64,000 nucleotides of DNA from F23-B02 sp946405205 (GTDB lineage Bacteria; Bacillota; Clostridia; Oscillospirales; Oscillospiraceae). The notes under the pieces were generated by a model. That model had not been told where the DNA came from, ran no database searches, and worked only from the letters and a program-made list of their open reading frames with translations. Positions within the stretch are counted from its first letter, which is position 1. The number at the start of each line of letters is the position of its first letter. Location of the stretch: contig CAMJGL010000002.1 in NCBI GenBank assembly GCA_946405205.1, forward strand, positions 1 through 64,000. Direction: 5' to 3'. Positions 33,052 to 40,763 of the stretch are shown here, in pieces. Made by a program: the position numbers and the translations under genes.

Positions 33052-36000
33052 ATGAAAGCAAAAACGAAACTGTTCAGGCTGCTCAGTATGCTGCTGTGCT
33101 GCGTTATGCTGGTGGGTCTGCTGCCGACAACAGCTCTTGCCGCCAACGATGAAGCTGAAGAGTGCCCGGGCTGCGGCCACTTACACTGGGGTGACTACCT
33201 GTGTGAATGCGGCTATTGTTCCATAAACTGTACCAACGCGAGCTGCTGGATCGAGACACACTGTCTGAACTGCGCCGCCTGCCATGGAGATGATGTCTAT
33301 TGTCCGGACTGCGGATGGTGTAATGACTGCAGGTTAGAAGAGTGCCATTGTTTGGACTGCGGCAAGTGCTTTGTGGGCGGCGGCGACGATGAGCGCTGTC
33401 TGGACTGCGGCAGATGCGAGGACTGCGTAGGTTGGCTGTGCCTGGACTGCGGCCAGTGCGATGAATGCACCGACAACGGCGACTTCCACTGCGAGGAGTG
33501 CGGCGGCTGCTACGAGGTCAACGGCCACAACCACGACACCCACTGCGCCGACTGCTGCGAGTTCTGCGAGCAGTGCGGCGAATGCATCATTAAAAACGAA
33601 ACGGAGATCTGCTTCGAGTGCGGCCTGTGCGTGGAGTGCTGCGAGGCAAACCGGGCCGACAGCGACTGCTCCTGCGGCGAATACTGCGTGGAGTCCGTGG
33701 AGTTTGAGGAGCATTTCTGCGAATTCTGCGGCGCCTGCTTTGACGATGTGGAGCAGTGCGAGCTGTGCTATATGTGCGCGGACTGCTGCGCGGACAACTC
33801 CGACTGCTCCGACGGCATGTGCGTGGAGGACCCGGATTACGAGGAGCACTTCTGCGCCGACTGCGGCACCTGCTTCCATGATGCGGACCCCTGCGAGACC
33901 TGCTGCAACGAGGGCGAGCTGCGCTGCGTGTTCTGCTGCGAATCCCTGGCCTACGACTACGGCTGCGACTGCGGCGACGTGTGCGTCAACGACCCGGAGT
34001 TTGAGGAGCATCTGAATACGTTCCACTCCGAGGACGGCGAGATCGGCCCCCACAGCGCCAAGCCCCAGACCGTCTGGAGCATGGACGGCACCGACCACTG
34101 GCGCGGCTGCCGCCTGTGCGGCGAAACTGCCCATATTACCGATAAGGCATACCATACATATGACAAGTACGGCGTCTGCACCGTCTGCGGATTCAGGCAG
34201 GGCGCGCCGGTGTTCATCACCCACCAGCCCAAGGATGTTTACGCCAAGGTGAGCGATAACAACGCCGGCGAGAGCGACCCGCTGTACTGGCAGAACAACA
34301 CGGTTTCCTTCAAGGTGGCGGCCTACGGCGAGGGACTGACCTATCAGTGGTACCGTCAGACCGGGACCGGAACGCCGGTGAAGCTTAACCCCTCCAATCC
34401 GAACTCTTACAGTTACGGTCTTGGAGCGAATACGGAAAAGGTGACCGTTCCCGTCCCCGGCGACGCCTGCACCACTGCCTACACATACTACTGCGTGGTG
34501 ACGGACAAGGACGGCAACACCGCGGAATCCATCCATGCGCTGCTGAAGGCCGGCCATGTCTATAACTACTGTCAGAATGTTGCCACGGGCAGCGAATACA
34601 GGTTATTTGTCAAATCCGGCGATACATTTACAACAAATTATTATCAGAACAGCGAGGGCCATTTCTGGAGCTGCTGCGGTGAGGCGGACCACGGCGACGG
34701 CGAGACGGATTTCGGCAACACCAGAACCAAGACCCCGGTGAGCCACAATTACGGCAATCAGGAGCTGATCCAGGCCACCAAATCCTCAAGCGGCGCAACA
34801 GCCGGGAATTTCAGCCCCTATTACCGCTACACCTGCGCCGACTGCGGCCACCAGATCTATGTGCCAAAGCACGTCCACAATTTTGAAGTCCCCATTTCGG
34901 ATATGGAGTATCTGGAGGCCAATTGCACCGCTCTGACCCACCCGCTGGTCTGCACCGTGGCCGGCTGCACCGAGACCCGGAAGGAGCTGCACCGCTGGCA
35001 GTGGAATATTGTGAAGTACCCCAAGGGTTCCGAAGCGGGCGGTATGATGCGCCAGTGCCTGGACTGCGACTACTGGGAGAATAAGAACTGGACGGACAAG
35101 GACGGCAATCCGGTACAGTGGACCACGGCCAATATGCTGGTCAGCGCTTCCCACGGCACCGTCAACCGTTCTCTGACTGCTCCCGGCGAGAAAGTGACCC
35201 TGACCCCGGAGCAGATCGACGGGAAGAAGTGCACCGGCTGGACGGTGGATTACACCGATTACAGCGGCGAGATCCCCGTGACGAAAATCGTCAGCGTCAC
35301 TGTCACCAAAAACAGCGACGGCACATGGAGCTGCACCGTTCCCACCTTTGCGGCCATGGGCGTGAACGGCGGCGGCCAGTTGGGCTTTGATGCCCGGTTT
35401 GCGGCCTGCAACCACAGCAGCGGTACGCGAATTGAGGGCGCGCGCGAGCCGGTCTGCACCCGCAGCGGCTACACCGGCGACAAGGTCTGCGTCGACTGCG
35501 GCAAGATCCTTGAGGTGGGCGACCCCATCCTCGGCGGCAAGGAGCACACCGGCACCCTGACACCGGTTTCCGGCACGGCGGTCGAGGCGGACTGCACCCA
35601 CAGGGGCTACACCGGCGACTTCAAGTGCAGCGCCTGCGGCGGCGTCGTGGCGGGCGAAAAGACCGGATATGCCCACGGCGACGACCCGAATATCAAGAAT
35701 TATGTGAAACCCACCTGTACAACGGAGGGCTACTCTGGCGACGAGTATTGTAACCTCTGCGACAAACTGATCGCCCACGGCAAGGTGCTTCCCATCACCC
35801 ACAGCGCTGTACACACCACAAATTTCAAGTCCCCGACCTGCACCGCAAGCGGCTACTCCGGCGACAAATACTGTGCCGACTGCGGCGCAAGCGTGGAGCG
35901 GGGCAAAACCACGCCTCCGCGGGGCCACAACTGGAACACCGGCTATGTGACCAAGCAGCCCACGGAGACGGAGCGCGGCGAGCGGCTTTTGACCTGCCTC

Positions 36001-37227
36001 ACCTGCAGCGAAACGAAGATCGAGTACATTCCCCGGCTGAACGTGTCTGATAAAGTAATTTCGCAAGTCAGCGCATCAGTCCAGCGCCCCATCATGGGTG
36101 AAGCGCCCACGGAGGCGGTATCCTCCAAGCCGGAGCAGTACACGGTCATCCGTACCGTATGGGTCGGCGGCACGCCCGCGGCGTTCCAGCCGGACACGAA
36201 GTATACGGTCAGAATTACGCTGAAAGCCAATGACGGCTACCGTTTCCCCGCCGTTGGGGAATCTTTCAGAGGATTTATCAACGGCAACAGCGCAACTATG
36301 GGGGACAGAAGCACGGATCAGGTGACCATCGAATACACCTTCCCCAAGACCACACCGGCGGACCACGTGCATGTGTTCAATGATGAGTGTTCTTATCCGG
36401 AAGCACTTGCCCGCGAGGCGGACTGCACTCATAACGCTGTCTATTATTTGAGCTGCGAGTGCGGAAAGATCGGCGATGCCTCGACCGCCGCGACCTTTGA
36501 GTATGAGGATTCGGCTCTGGGCCATGACTGGTCTGAGGGCTGGAGCAAGGACGCAGACAACCATTGGCACGAATGTAACCGCTGCCACGAGAAAAAAGAT
36601 AATGCGGCTCACGGTTACAAGAACGGCGTCTGCACCGTCTGCGGAGCAAAGGACCCCGATTACAAGCCTCCCTTAGTAAAAGAAAATCCCTTCGTTGACG
36701 TAAGCGAAAGCAGCGTATATTACGATGCGATCCTGTGGGCATATTACCACGAGCCTCAGCAGATAACCGGCGGCTATACCGCCACCGAGTTCCGCCCCGG
36801 AAATCCCTGCACAAGAGGTCAGGTCGTGACCTTCCTCTGGCGTGCCGCAGGCTGTCCCGAGCCCACGGGCGACACAAGTATGTTCAATGATGCATCCTCC
36901 ATTGCAGCGCCTTATCAGAAAGCGGTTGCCTGGGCTGTTGAAAAGGGCATCACCACCGGCTACAATGACGGCACCTTCCGCCCCAACGAAAGCGTAACGA
37001 GAGCGCAGTTCGTGACCTTCCTCTGGCGTTACGAGAATAAGCCCGCGACAAGCGGAAGCATAGCAGGCTTCACAGATGCCTCTTCCATTGCAGAGCCTTA
37101 TCAGCAGGCGGTCGCCTGGGCTGTTGAAAAGGGCATCACCACCGGCTACAATGACGGCAGCTTCCGTCCCAACGCCACCTGCACCCGCTGGGCGGTGGTA
37201 CTCTTCATGTACCGCGATATGACGTGA
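33052..37227 (+). CDS. Giant Cys-rich SLH surface protein
   Basis: 1391 residues, AAGGAGG before the ATG. The signal peptide ends near LPTTALAAN (residue ~29). Residues ~35-330 are extraordinarily rich in cysteine as CxxC and CxxCGxC units (CPDCGWCNDC, CLDCGRCEDC, CEECGGC). A loose Ig-like stretch spans ~390-510, then repeats of the type CTxxGYxGDxYCxxCG (~800-985), a further Cys/His-rich part, and three C-terminal SLH repeats (~1210-1390; GYNDGTFRPNESVTRAQF and GYNDGSFRPNATCTRWAV). It must be exported and wall-attached. The CxxC pairs could bind metal or form disulfides; neither is demonstrated. Far larger and more Cys-rich than ordinary SLH proteins. Confidence 0.93.
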   Translation: MKAKTKLFRLLSMLLCCVMLVGLLPTTALAANDEAEECPGCGHLHWGDYLCECGYCSINCTNASCWIETHCLNCAACHGDDVYCPDCGWCNDCRLEECHCLDCGKCFVGGGDDERCLDCGRCEDCVGWLCLDCGQCDECTDNGDFHCEECGGCYEVNGHNHDTHCADCCEFCEQCGECIIKNETEICFECGLCVECCEANRADSDCSCGEYCVESVEFEEHFCEFCGACFDDVEQCELCYMCADCCADNSDCSDGMCVEDPDYEEHFCADCGTCFHDADPCETCCNEGELRCVFCCESLAYDYGCDCGDVCVNDPEFEEHLNTFHSEDGEIGPHSAKPQTVWSMDGTDHWRGCRLCGETAHITDKAYHTYDKYGVCTVCGFRQGAPVFITHQPKDVYAKVSDNNAGESDPLYWQNNTVSFKVAAYGEGLTYQWYRQTGTGTPVKLNPSNPNSYSYGLGANTEKVTVPVPGDACTTAYTYYCVVTDKDGNTAESIHALLKAGHVYNYCQNVATGSEYRLFVKSGDTFTTNYYQNSEGHFWSCCGEADHGDGETDFGNTRTKTPVSHNYGNQELIQATKSSSGATAGNFSPYYRYTCADCGHQIYVPKHVHNFEVPISDMEYLEANCTALTHPLVCTVAGCTETRKELHRWQWNIVKYPKGSEAGGMMRQCLDCDYWENKNWTDKDGNPVQWTTANMLVSASHGTVNRSLTAPGEKVTLTPEQIDGKKCTGWTVDYTDYSGEIPVTKIVSVTVTKNSDGTWSCTVPTFAAMGVNGGGQLGFDARFAACNHSSGTRIEGAREPVCTRSGYTGDKVCVDCGKILEVGDPILGGKEHTGTLTPVSGTAVEADCTHRGYTGDFKCSACGGVVAGEKTGYAHGDDPNIKNYVKPTCTTEGYSGDEYCNLCDKLIAHGKVLPITHSAVHTTNFKSPTCTASGYSGDKYCADCGASVERGKTTPPRGHNWNTGYVTKQPTETERGERLLTCLTCSETKIEYIPRLNVSDKVISQVSASVQRPIMGEAPTEAVSSKPEQYTVIRTVWVGGTPAAFQPDTKYTVRITLKANDGYRFPAVGESFRGFINGNSATMGDRSTDQVTIEYTFPKTTPADHVHVFNDECSYPEALAREADCTHNAVYYLSCECGKIGDASTAATFEYEDSALGHDWSEGWSKDADNHWHECNRCHEKKDNAAHGYKNGVCTVCGAKDPDYKPPLVKENPFVDVSESSVYYDAILWAYYHEPQQITGGYTATEFRPGNPCTRGQVVTFLWRAAGCPEPTGDTSMFNDASSIAAPYQKAVAWAVEKGITTGYNDGTFRPNESVTRAQFVTFLWRYENKPATSGSIAGFTDASSIAEPYQQAVAWAVEKGITTGYNDGSFRPNATCTRWAVVLFMYRDMT

Positions 37228-37290
37228 CACAAGGCTTGTCAAAGAGAACAGGCTTAACAACAACAGGGTAAAATTTAATTCCATACAAGC

Positions 37291-37331
37291 AAAAGGCGGC
37301 TGCCGGATATTCCGAACAGTCGCCTTTTATT
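37291..37331 (+). terminator. Terminator of the Cys-rich SLH gene
   Basis: AAAAGGCGGCTG pairs with CAGTCGCCTTTT around a 14-nt loop, followed by ATTTTT. It may also act for the convergent minus-strand operon ending at 37429. Confidence 0.75.
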
Positions 37332-37428
37332 TTTCAGTCTTAAACGCATCTGCCTGCCGGCACAGGGAAATACGATGGCATCCAAACTGATATTCAATTA
37401 TTCTGCCAACAATGCGGCCGTTCCGGCG

Positions 37429-38325
37429 TCATGTGGTTGTTACCTTCTTATATAGGGTATCCTCCACACGCAGCGTATCGACAATATCGGTGAACCAGCG
37501 CAGCTCACCCAAATATTTCCGGCGCAGCTGTTCCATATCAGCATTGCTTTTCCCGAGTTCAAAGAAGTCGCGCCCGGTCTGGACCGCAACGTGCATCTTT
37601 CCTCCCCGCAGGAAAGAGATATAGACCGTGCCGCCGCTCTTGTCCGCCATGGCGGTAATATATTCCATCATGTGCGGCGTGAGAATGTAGTACGCTTCCT
37701 GCGGATCATCCGCTCTGACACAGAAGCGCTTGCCAAACTGCTCGTTATCCATCGTGACATTGCTTTTCAGCCTTTTGCGTGTTTTTTGGGTCCGCTCGGA
37801 GATATACACTTCGCCGGCAAGTTCCTTGCCGAAGTCGCAGGTAAGCCACTGTCCCTTAAATTGCGTATTTCTGGTCGTTTCTGTGCGTCCTTCTTCGTCG
37901 GTGACCTCTGACTCGTCGATCAGCTCGATGTCGCCCAGTTCAATGTTCAGCCCATTGTAGACTGCCTTGATATGATCGCTGCCAGCCGTGCAGTTATAGG
38001 AGAACGGAAACACCATGCTGCCGGGCTTTATTTTGCCCCACGGGTTATATTCCACGGCATCGCCCAGCGCCTCCTTCAGCACACCGCTGATGATATTGTC
38101 GCTGAGGAGCTTTTTAATCGCGCCGGAGGCCTTGGACCACTGAGTCCCGAACACCATTGTGATTATCATCAAAACGAAAAAAATTGCGAGTTGTCCCATT
38201 ACTAAACTGATCACTAATTCCGCACAGCATCCGTAAGTCAGAATCTTGAAAATAAGATCCTTGGTTTGCAATGATTGGAGCTGGGATTCCAACTCTTTAT
38301 TCGTCATCGTTTGCTTTTCTTCCAT
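37429..38325 (-). CDS. DUF3137 membrane protein
   Basis: 298 residues. ATG 38325 is preferred (AAGGAA nine bases upstream, MEEKQTMTNKE) over the TTG nine bases earlier. Two hydrophobic helices at ~28-75, then a soluble domain typical of DUF3137 (GSMVFPFSYNCTAGSDH, LTPHMMEYITAMADKSGGTVYISFLRGG). The biochemical role of the family is unknown. It is the last gene of a five-gene minus-strand run, 17 bp after lemA, and the LemA/DUF3137 pair is common in Firmicutes. No catalytic motif seen. Confidence 0.88.
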   Translation of the reverse strand: MEEKQTMTNKELESQLQSLQTKDLIFKILTYGCCAELVISLVMGQLAIFFVLMIITMVFGTQWSKASGAIKKLLSDNIISGVLKEALGDAVEYNPWGKIKPGSMVFPFSYNCTAGSDHIKAVYNGLNIELGDIELIDESEVTDEEGRTETTRNTQFKGQWLTCDFGKELAGEVYISERTQKTRKRLKSNVTMDNEQFGKRFCVRADDPQEAYYILTPHMMEYITAMADKSGGTVYISFLRGGKMHVAVQTGRDFFELGKSNADMEQLRRKYLGELRWFTDIVDTLRVEDTLYKKVTTT

Positions 38326-38342
38326 AATGATCAATTCCTTTC

Positions 38343-38876
38343 TCAGAACGTCATTTTTACATCTTCGCGCTTGCCTGCGTCCGCGGCGAAAAATTCCTTC
38401 GGCCGGCGCGAGCCCGCCAGCAGCTTGGCCGGGAACATGGCGATCGCCGTGTTGTAGGCGGTGACGCTGCTGTTATACAGCCGCCGCGCCGCCTGTAAAT
38501 GCTCTTCCGCGTCGCGGATGCCGCGCTGGAGCTCAACAAAAACGTCACTGGAGCGCAGCTCCGGATAGTTCTCTGCAACGGCGAAAAACTTGCCGCTCAG
38601 GGCGTCCATCTGCTGTTGGGCATCGTTCATCTCCGCAATGCTCATGCCGCGGCGCAGCTCAATGACCTTTGTGAACAGCTCGCTTTCATGCGTCATATAG
38701 CCCTTGGCGGTGTCCAGCATTTTGGTGAGCATATCGCAGCGCTTGGTCAGCGCAACCTCTATGCCGGACAGTCCCTCCTGCACACGGATCTCTTTTTTCT
38801 TGAAGCCATTGACCGTACTGATGCACCAGAACGCGATGACCAGAACTGCAACCAGAATAACAATTCCCGGAGTCAT
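38343..38876 (-). CDS. LemA family protein
   Basis: 177 residues. One N-terminal transmembrane helix (~4-20) then a helical bundle with the LemA signature (RCDMLTKMLDTAKGYMTHE, AVAENYPELRSSDVF, RRLYNSSVTAYNTAI, FPAKLLAG). LemA proteins are membrane-anchored and of unclear function. AAGGAAG lies before the ATG, which overlaps the stop of a tiny upstream ORF by ATGA. Confidence 0.92.
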   Translation of the reverse strand: MTPGIVILVAVLVIAFWCISTVNGFKKKEIRVQEGLSGIEVALTKRCDMLTKMLDTAKGYMTHESELFTKVIELRRGMSIAEMNDAQQQMDALSGKFFAVAENYPELRSSDVFVELQRGIRDAEEHLQAARRLYNSSVTAYNTAIAMFPAKLLAGSRRPKEFFAADAGKREDVKMTF

Positions 38877-39043
38877 AACAAATTCTTCCTTTCTCTTTTT
38901 TTAATCCCGCCTCGAAAAAGGCTGTATTTTCCCGCAGGATGTCGATCATCCTGCCCGCGTTGGCCGGCGAGACCGAGGAACTGTTCGGCATCGATTTCGG
39001 CCGTATACAGCTCATACAACACCCATCTGATAACCGGCAGCAT
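38873..39043 (-). CDS. Tiny translationally coupled ORF before lemA
   Basis: 56 codons with AGGAGG ten bases before the ATG (just after the stop of the lipoprotein gene) and an ATGA overlap with lemA. The product begins MLPVIRWVLYELYTAEIDAE and ends basic (KKRERKNLL). In another frame the second half reads GRMIDILRENTAFFEAGLK, so a frameshift in a once longer gene is possible. Unrecognised. The ribosome site and coupling argue that it is translated, perhaps to set the level of LemA. Confidence 0.5.
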   Translation of the reverse strand: MLPVIRWVLYELYTAEIDAEQFLGLAGQRGQDDRHPAGKYSLFRGGIKKRERKNLL

Positions 39044-39063
39044 CGATATGGATCCTCCTGCGA

Positions 39064-40257
39064 TCAGCCGAAGTAGTCGCCCTGGCCTTCATCATAATAG
39101 TCGCCGGGGTCGGACCATGGGTCATAGTCTTCGTAATAACTGTCACCGTAATCCCAGCCCGCGTCATTCGACTCCATATATTCGCCCGAATCGCTGTCAA
39201 TGTAGCCGTCCGAGCCGTAGGCGATGAATTGGTTTTCATAGCCGTTCCAGTACCAGATATCGCCGTCCTCGTCGTACCAGTAATAGGCCGTTCCATAGTC
39301 GCCGCTGTCGCCGGAGTAGGTGGGCTGCTCGGGACGGTCCTTCGGCGCGGTGCTCCAATCGGTGCTGTAGGAAATCGTATCAAGAATATTATTGCAGATC
39401 TCAAAGTAGTTCTTGATACGGTTCTCCGGGGCGACGGTGGTTGCGACGAGTGCGTAGCCGGTCGGGCCGTAATAGCGCACCTCCATGCAGCCTCGCACGG
39501 GATGAGACAGATTGCCTGATGCGAAGATCGTACTGTCGAACCACAGATAGCCGGTGATACTGTAATAGTCGCCGTGGTCCTCAAAATCGGTACCGATGGA
39601 TTTGAGGATCTTGTCGCCGTACATGGTATCCATAAAATCATTAAGCATTCTCACCATGTAGGACTCTGCGGTAGAGGAGCCCTTTGCCATATAGGGGTCA
39701 TAGCCGGAGATCGGCTGGAAAGCGAGCAAAATGTTGGTGTAATAATCGTCCGTGCCTTCTTCCATGACTGCATTGAGGCTCACGGCGTTATGGACATTCG
39801 AATGCGGACCCGCAGTCATCTGGATGGGATAGTTGATCGAAACATCAGCAAAATTGTCCGAGAAGTATGCGGTCTCGCTGAGTGCGTCCTCCGGCGTCGG
39901 AAGAAGCATGAGGTAATCCGTGAGCACGAGCAAATTGTCGTCCGTATCGCGCAGATTGCCGTCGTCGGTCTTCCGAAGGGAAGTCTTCTCGGAGCCATCC
40001 TCCAGGCAGAGTGTGATGGAGCCTTCCTCCGCCTCAACATAGCCGGGGCCTATCTCCTCTCCGTAGAGGGTAACGGCAGACCATTCGCAGTTTTCATTGA
40101 TGACATAATAGAGCGGCTCGTTTTCCACCTTCCAGCAGCCGGTATAGCCGGAAATGTCGGGAAGATCGTCTTTACCGCCGCCGCAGCCGGTCAGGCTCAG
40201 GCTCAGGCACAGAACCAGCGCCAGCAGAAGGCTCGTATACTTTTTCCATCCTTTCAT
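39064..40257 (-). CDS. Lipoprotein, unknown, with acidic Tyr-rich tail
   Basis: 397 residues from ATG 40257 (GAGGAG upstream; the earlier ATG at 40281 has no ribosome site). Lipobox LSLTGCGGG, so Cys is residue ~24. The mature part has ~280 residues of mixed strand and helix with no recognised domain, then a tail full of Tyr, Asp and Gly (DEDGDIWYWNGYENQF, DSYYEDYDPWSDPGDYYDE). It lies between the DUF2442 gene and the tiny ORF in the operon. Probably anchored on the outer face of the membrane. Confidence 0.85.
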   Translation of the reverse strand: MKGWKKYTSLLLALVLCLSLSLTGCGGGKDDLPDISGYTGCWKVENEPLYYVINENCEWSAVTLYGEEIGPGYVEAEEGSITLCLEDGSEKTSLRKTDDGNLRDTDDNLLVLTDYLMLLPTPEDALSETAYFSDNFADVSINYPIQMTAGPHSNVHNAVSLNAVMEEGTDDYYTNILLAFQPISGYDPYMAKGSSTAESYMVRMLNDFMDTMYGDKILKSIGTDFEDHGDYYSITGYLWFDSTIFASGNLSHPVRGCMEVRYYGPTGYALVATTVAPENRIKNYFEICNNILDTISYSTDWSTAPKDRPEQPTYSGDSGDYGTAYYWYDEDGDIWYWNGYENQFIAYGSDGYIDSDSGEYMESNDAGWDYGDSYYEDYDPWSDPGDYYDEGQGDYFG

Positions 40258-40281
40258 GTTCTTTTTCTCCTCTCGTTTCAT

Positions 40282-40536
40282 TCAGATATTTTGGGGATCA
40301 TGCTCCCGCTCCGCCATGGACAGCAGTTCATCGTGGCTCAGCTCCACATTGCCGAAGCGGACAAAGATGCCGTTGGTCACGGCACTGTTCCACACCTGCG
40401 GATCGGCCAGCGGCCGGAAACGGATCTTGTCAAGGTAGGGCTTCATGTCCAGCAACAGACGGCTGCCGGACACGAAATCAACCTGCAGGATATATCCGTC
40501 CATTGCCTTGACCGCTAAAATATATTTTCTTTCCAC
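40282..40536 (-). CDS. DUF2442 protein
   Basis: 84 residues matching the DUF2442 layout: two strands (YILAVKAMDGYILQVDF), DMKPYLD, FRPLADPQVWNSAVTNG and FVRFGNVELSHDELL. The family is often paired with DUF4160 in toxin-antitoxin-like loci, but no DUF4160 gene is adjacent here; it is the first gene of the lipoprotein/LemA/DUF3137 run, 24 bp ahead. Function not known. Confidence 0.8.
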   Translation of the reverse strand: MERKYILAVKAMDGYILQVDFVSGSRLLLDMKPYLDKIRFRPLADPQVWNSAVTNGIFVRFGNVELSHDELLSMAEREHDPQNI

Positions 40537-40702
40537 ATAAGTCCCCCTTCTTAAATTGCGCTTTAACAGCGACTGTGTTCATTCGCGCAGTAGATTTTTG
40601 GGCTTTTCATAAGCTTTCGGACAGGAATCAGAATCAGAAGAATTATCAGGCTCCCATTGCCGCCATTTTGCGTTCCCTCTACTGCGCTCCCTCCTTTAAA
40701 GA

Positions 40703-40740
40703 CAAAAAATCCACAGTACAAACATTGTACGGTGGATTTT
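40703..40740 (-). terminator. Terminator of the MalT-like regulator gene
   Basis: Read on the minus strand, AAAATCCACCGTACAAT pairs with GTACTGTGGATTTTTT (one wobble) around a short loop, with the T-run in the descending arm. It lies 24-60 bp after the stop at 40764. Confidence 0.85.
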
Positions 40741-40763
40741 AAGAAATAAATATTAACCAAAGG

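Noticed and set aside
33334..34557. A 407-codon minus-strand open frame inside the Cys-rich gene
   Set aside because: It is the low-complexity Val/Ala/Leu mirror of Cys/Gly/Asp codons of the real gene, with no ribosome site or domain.
40563..40760. A 65-codon minus-strand ORF before the DUF2442 gene
   Set aside because: It is read through the terminator hairpin of the regulator gene and has no ribosome site.
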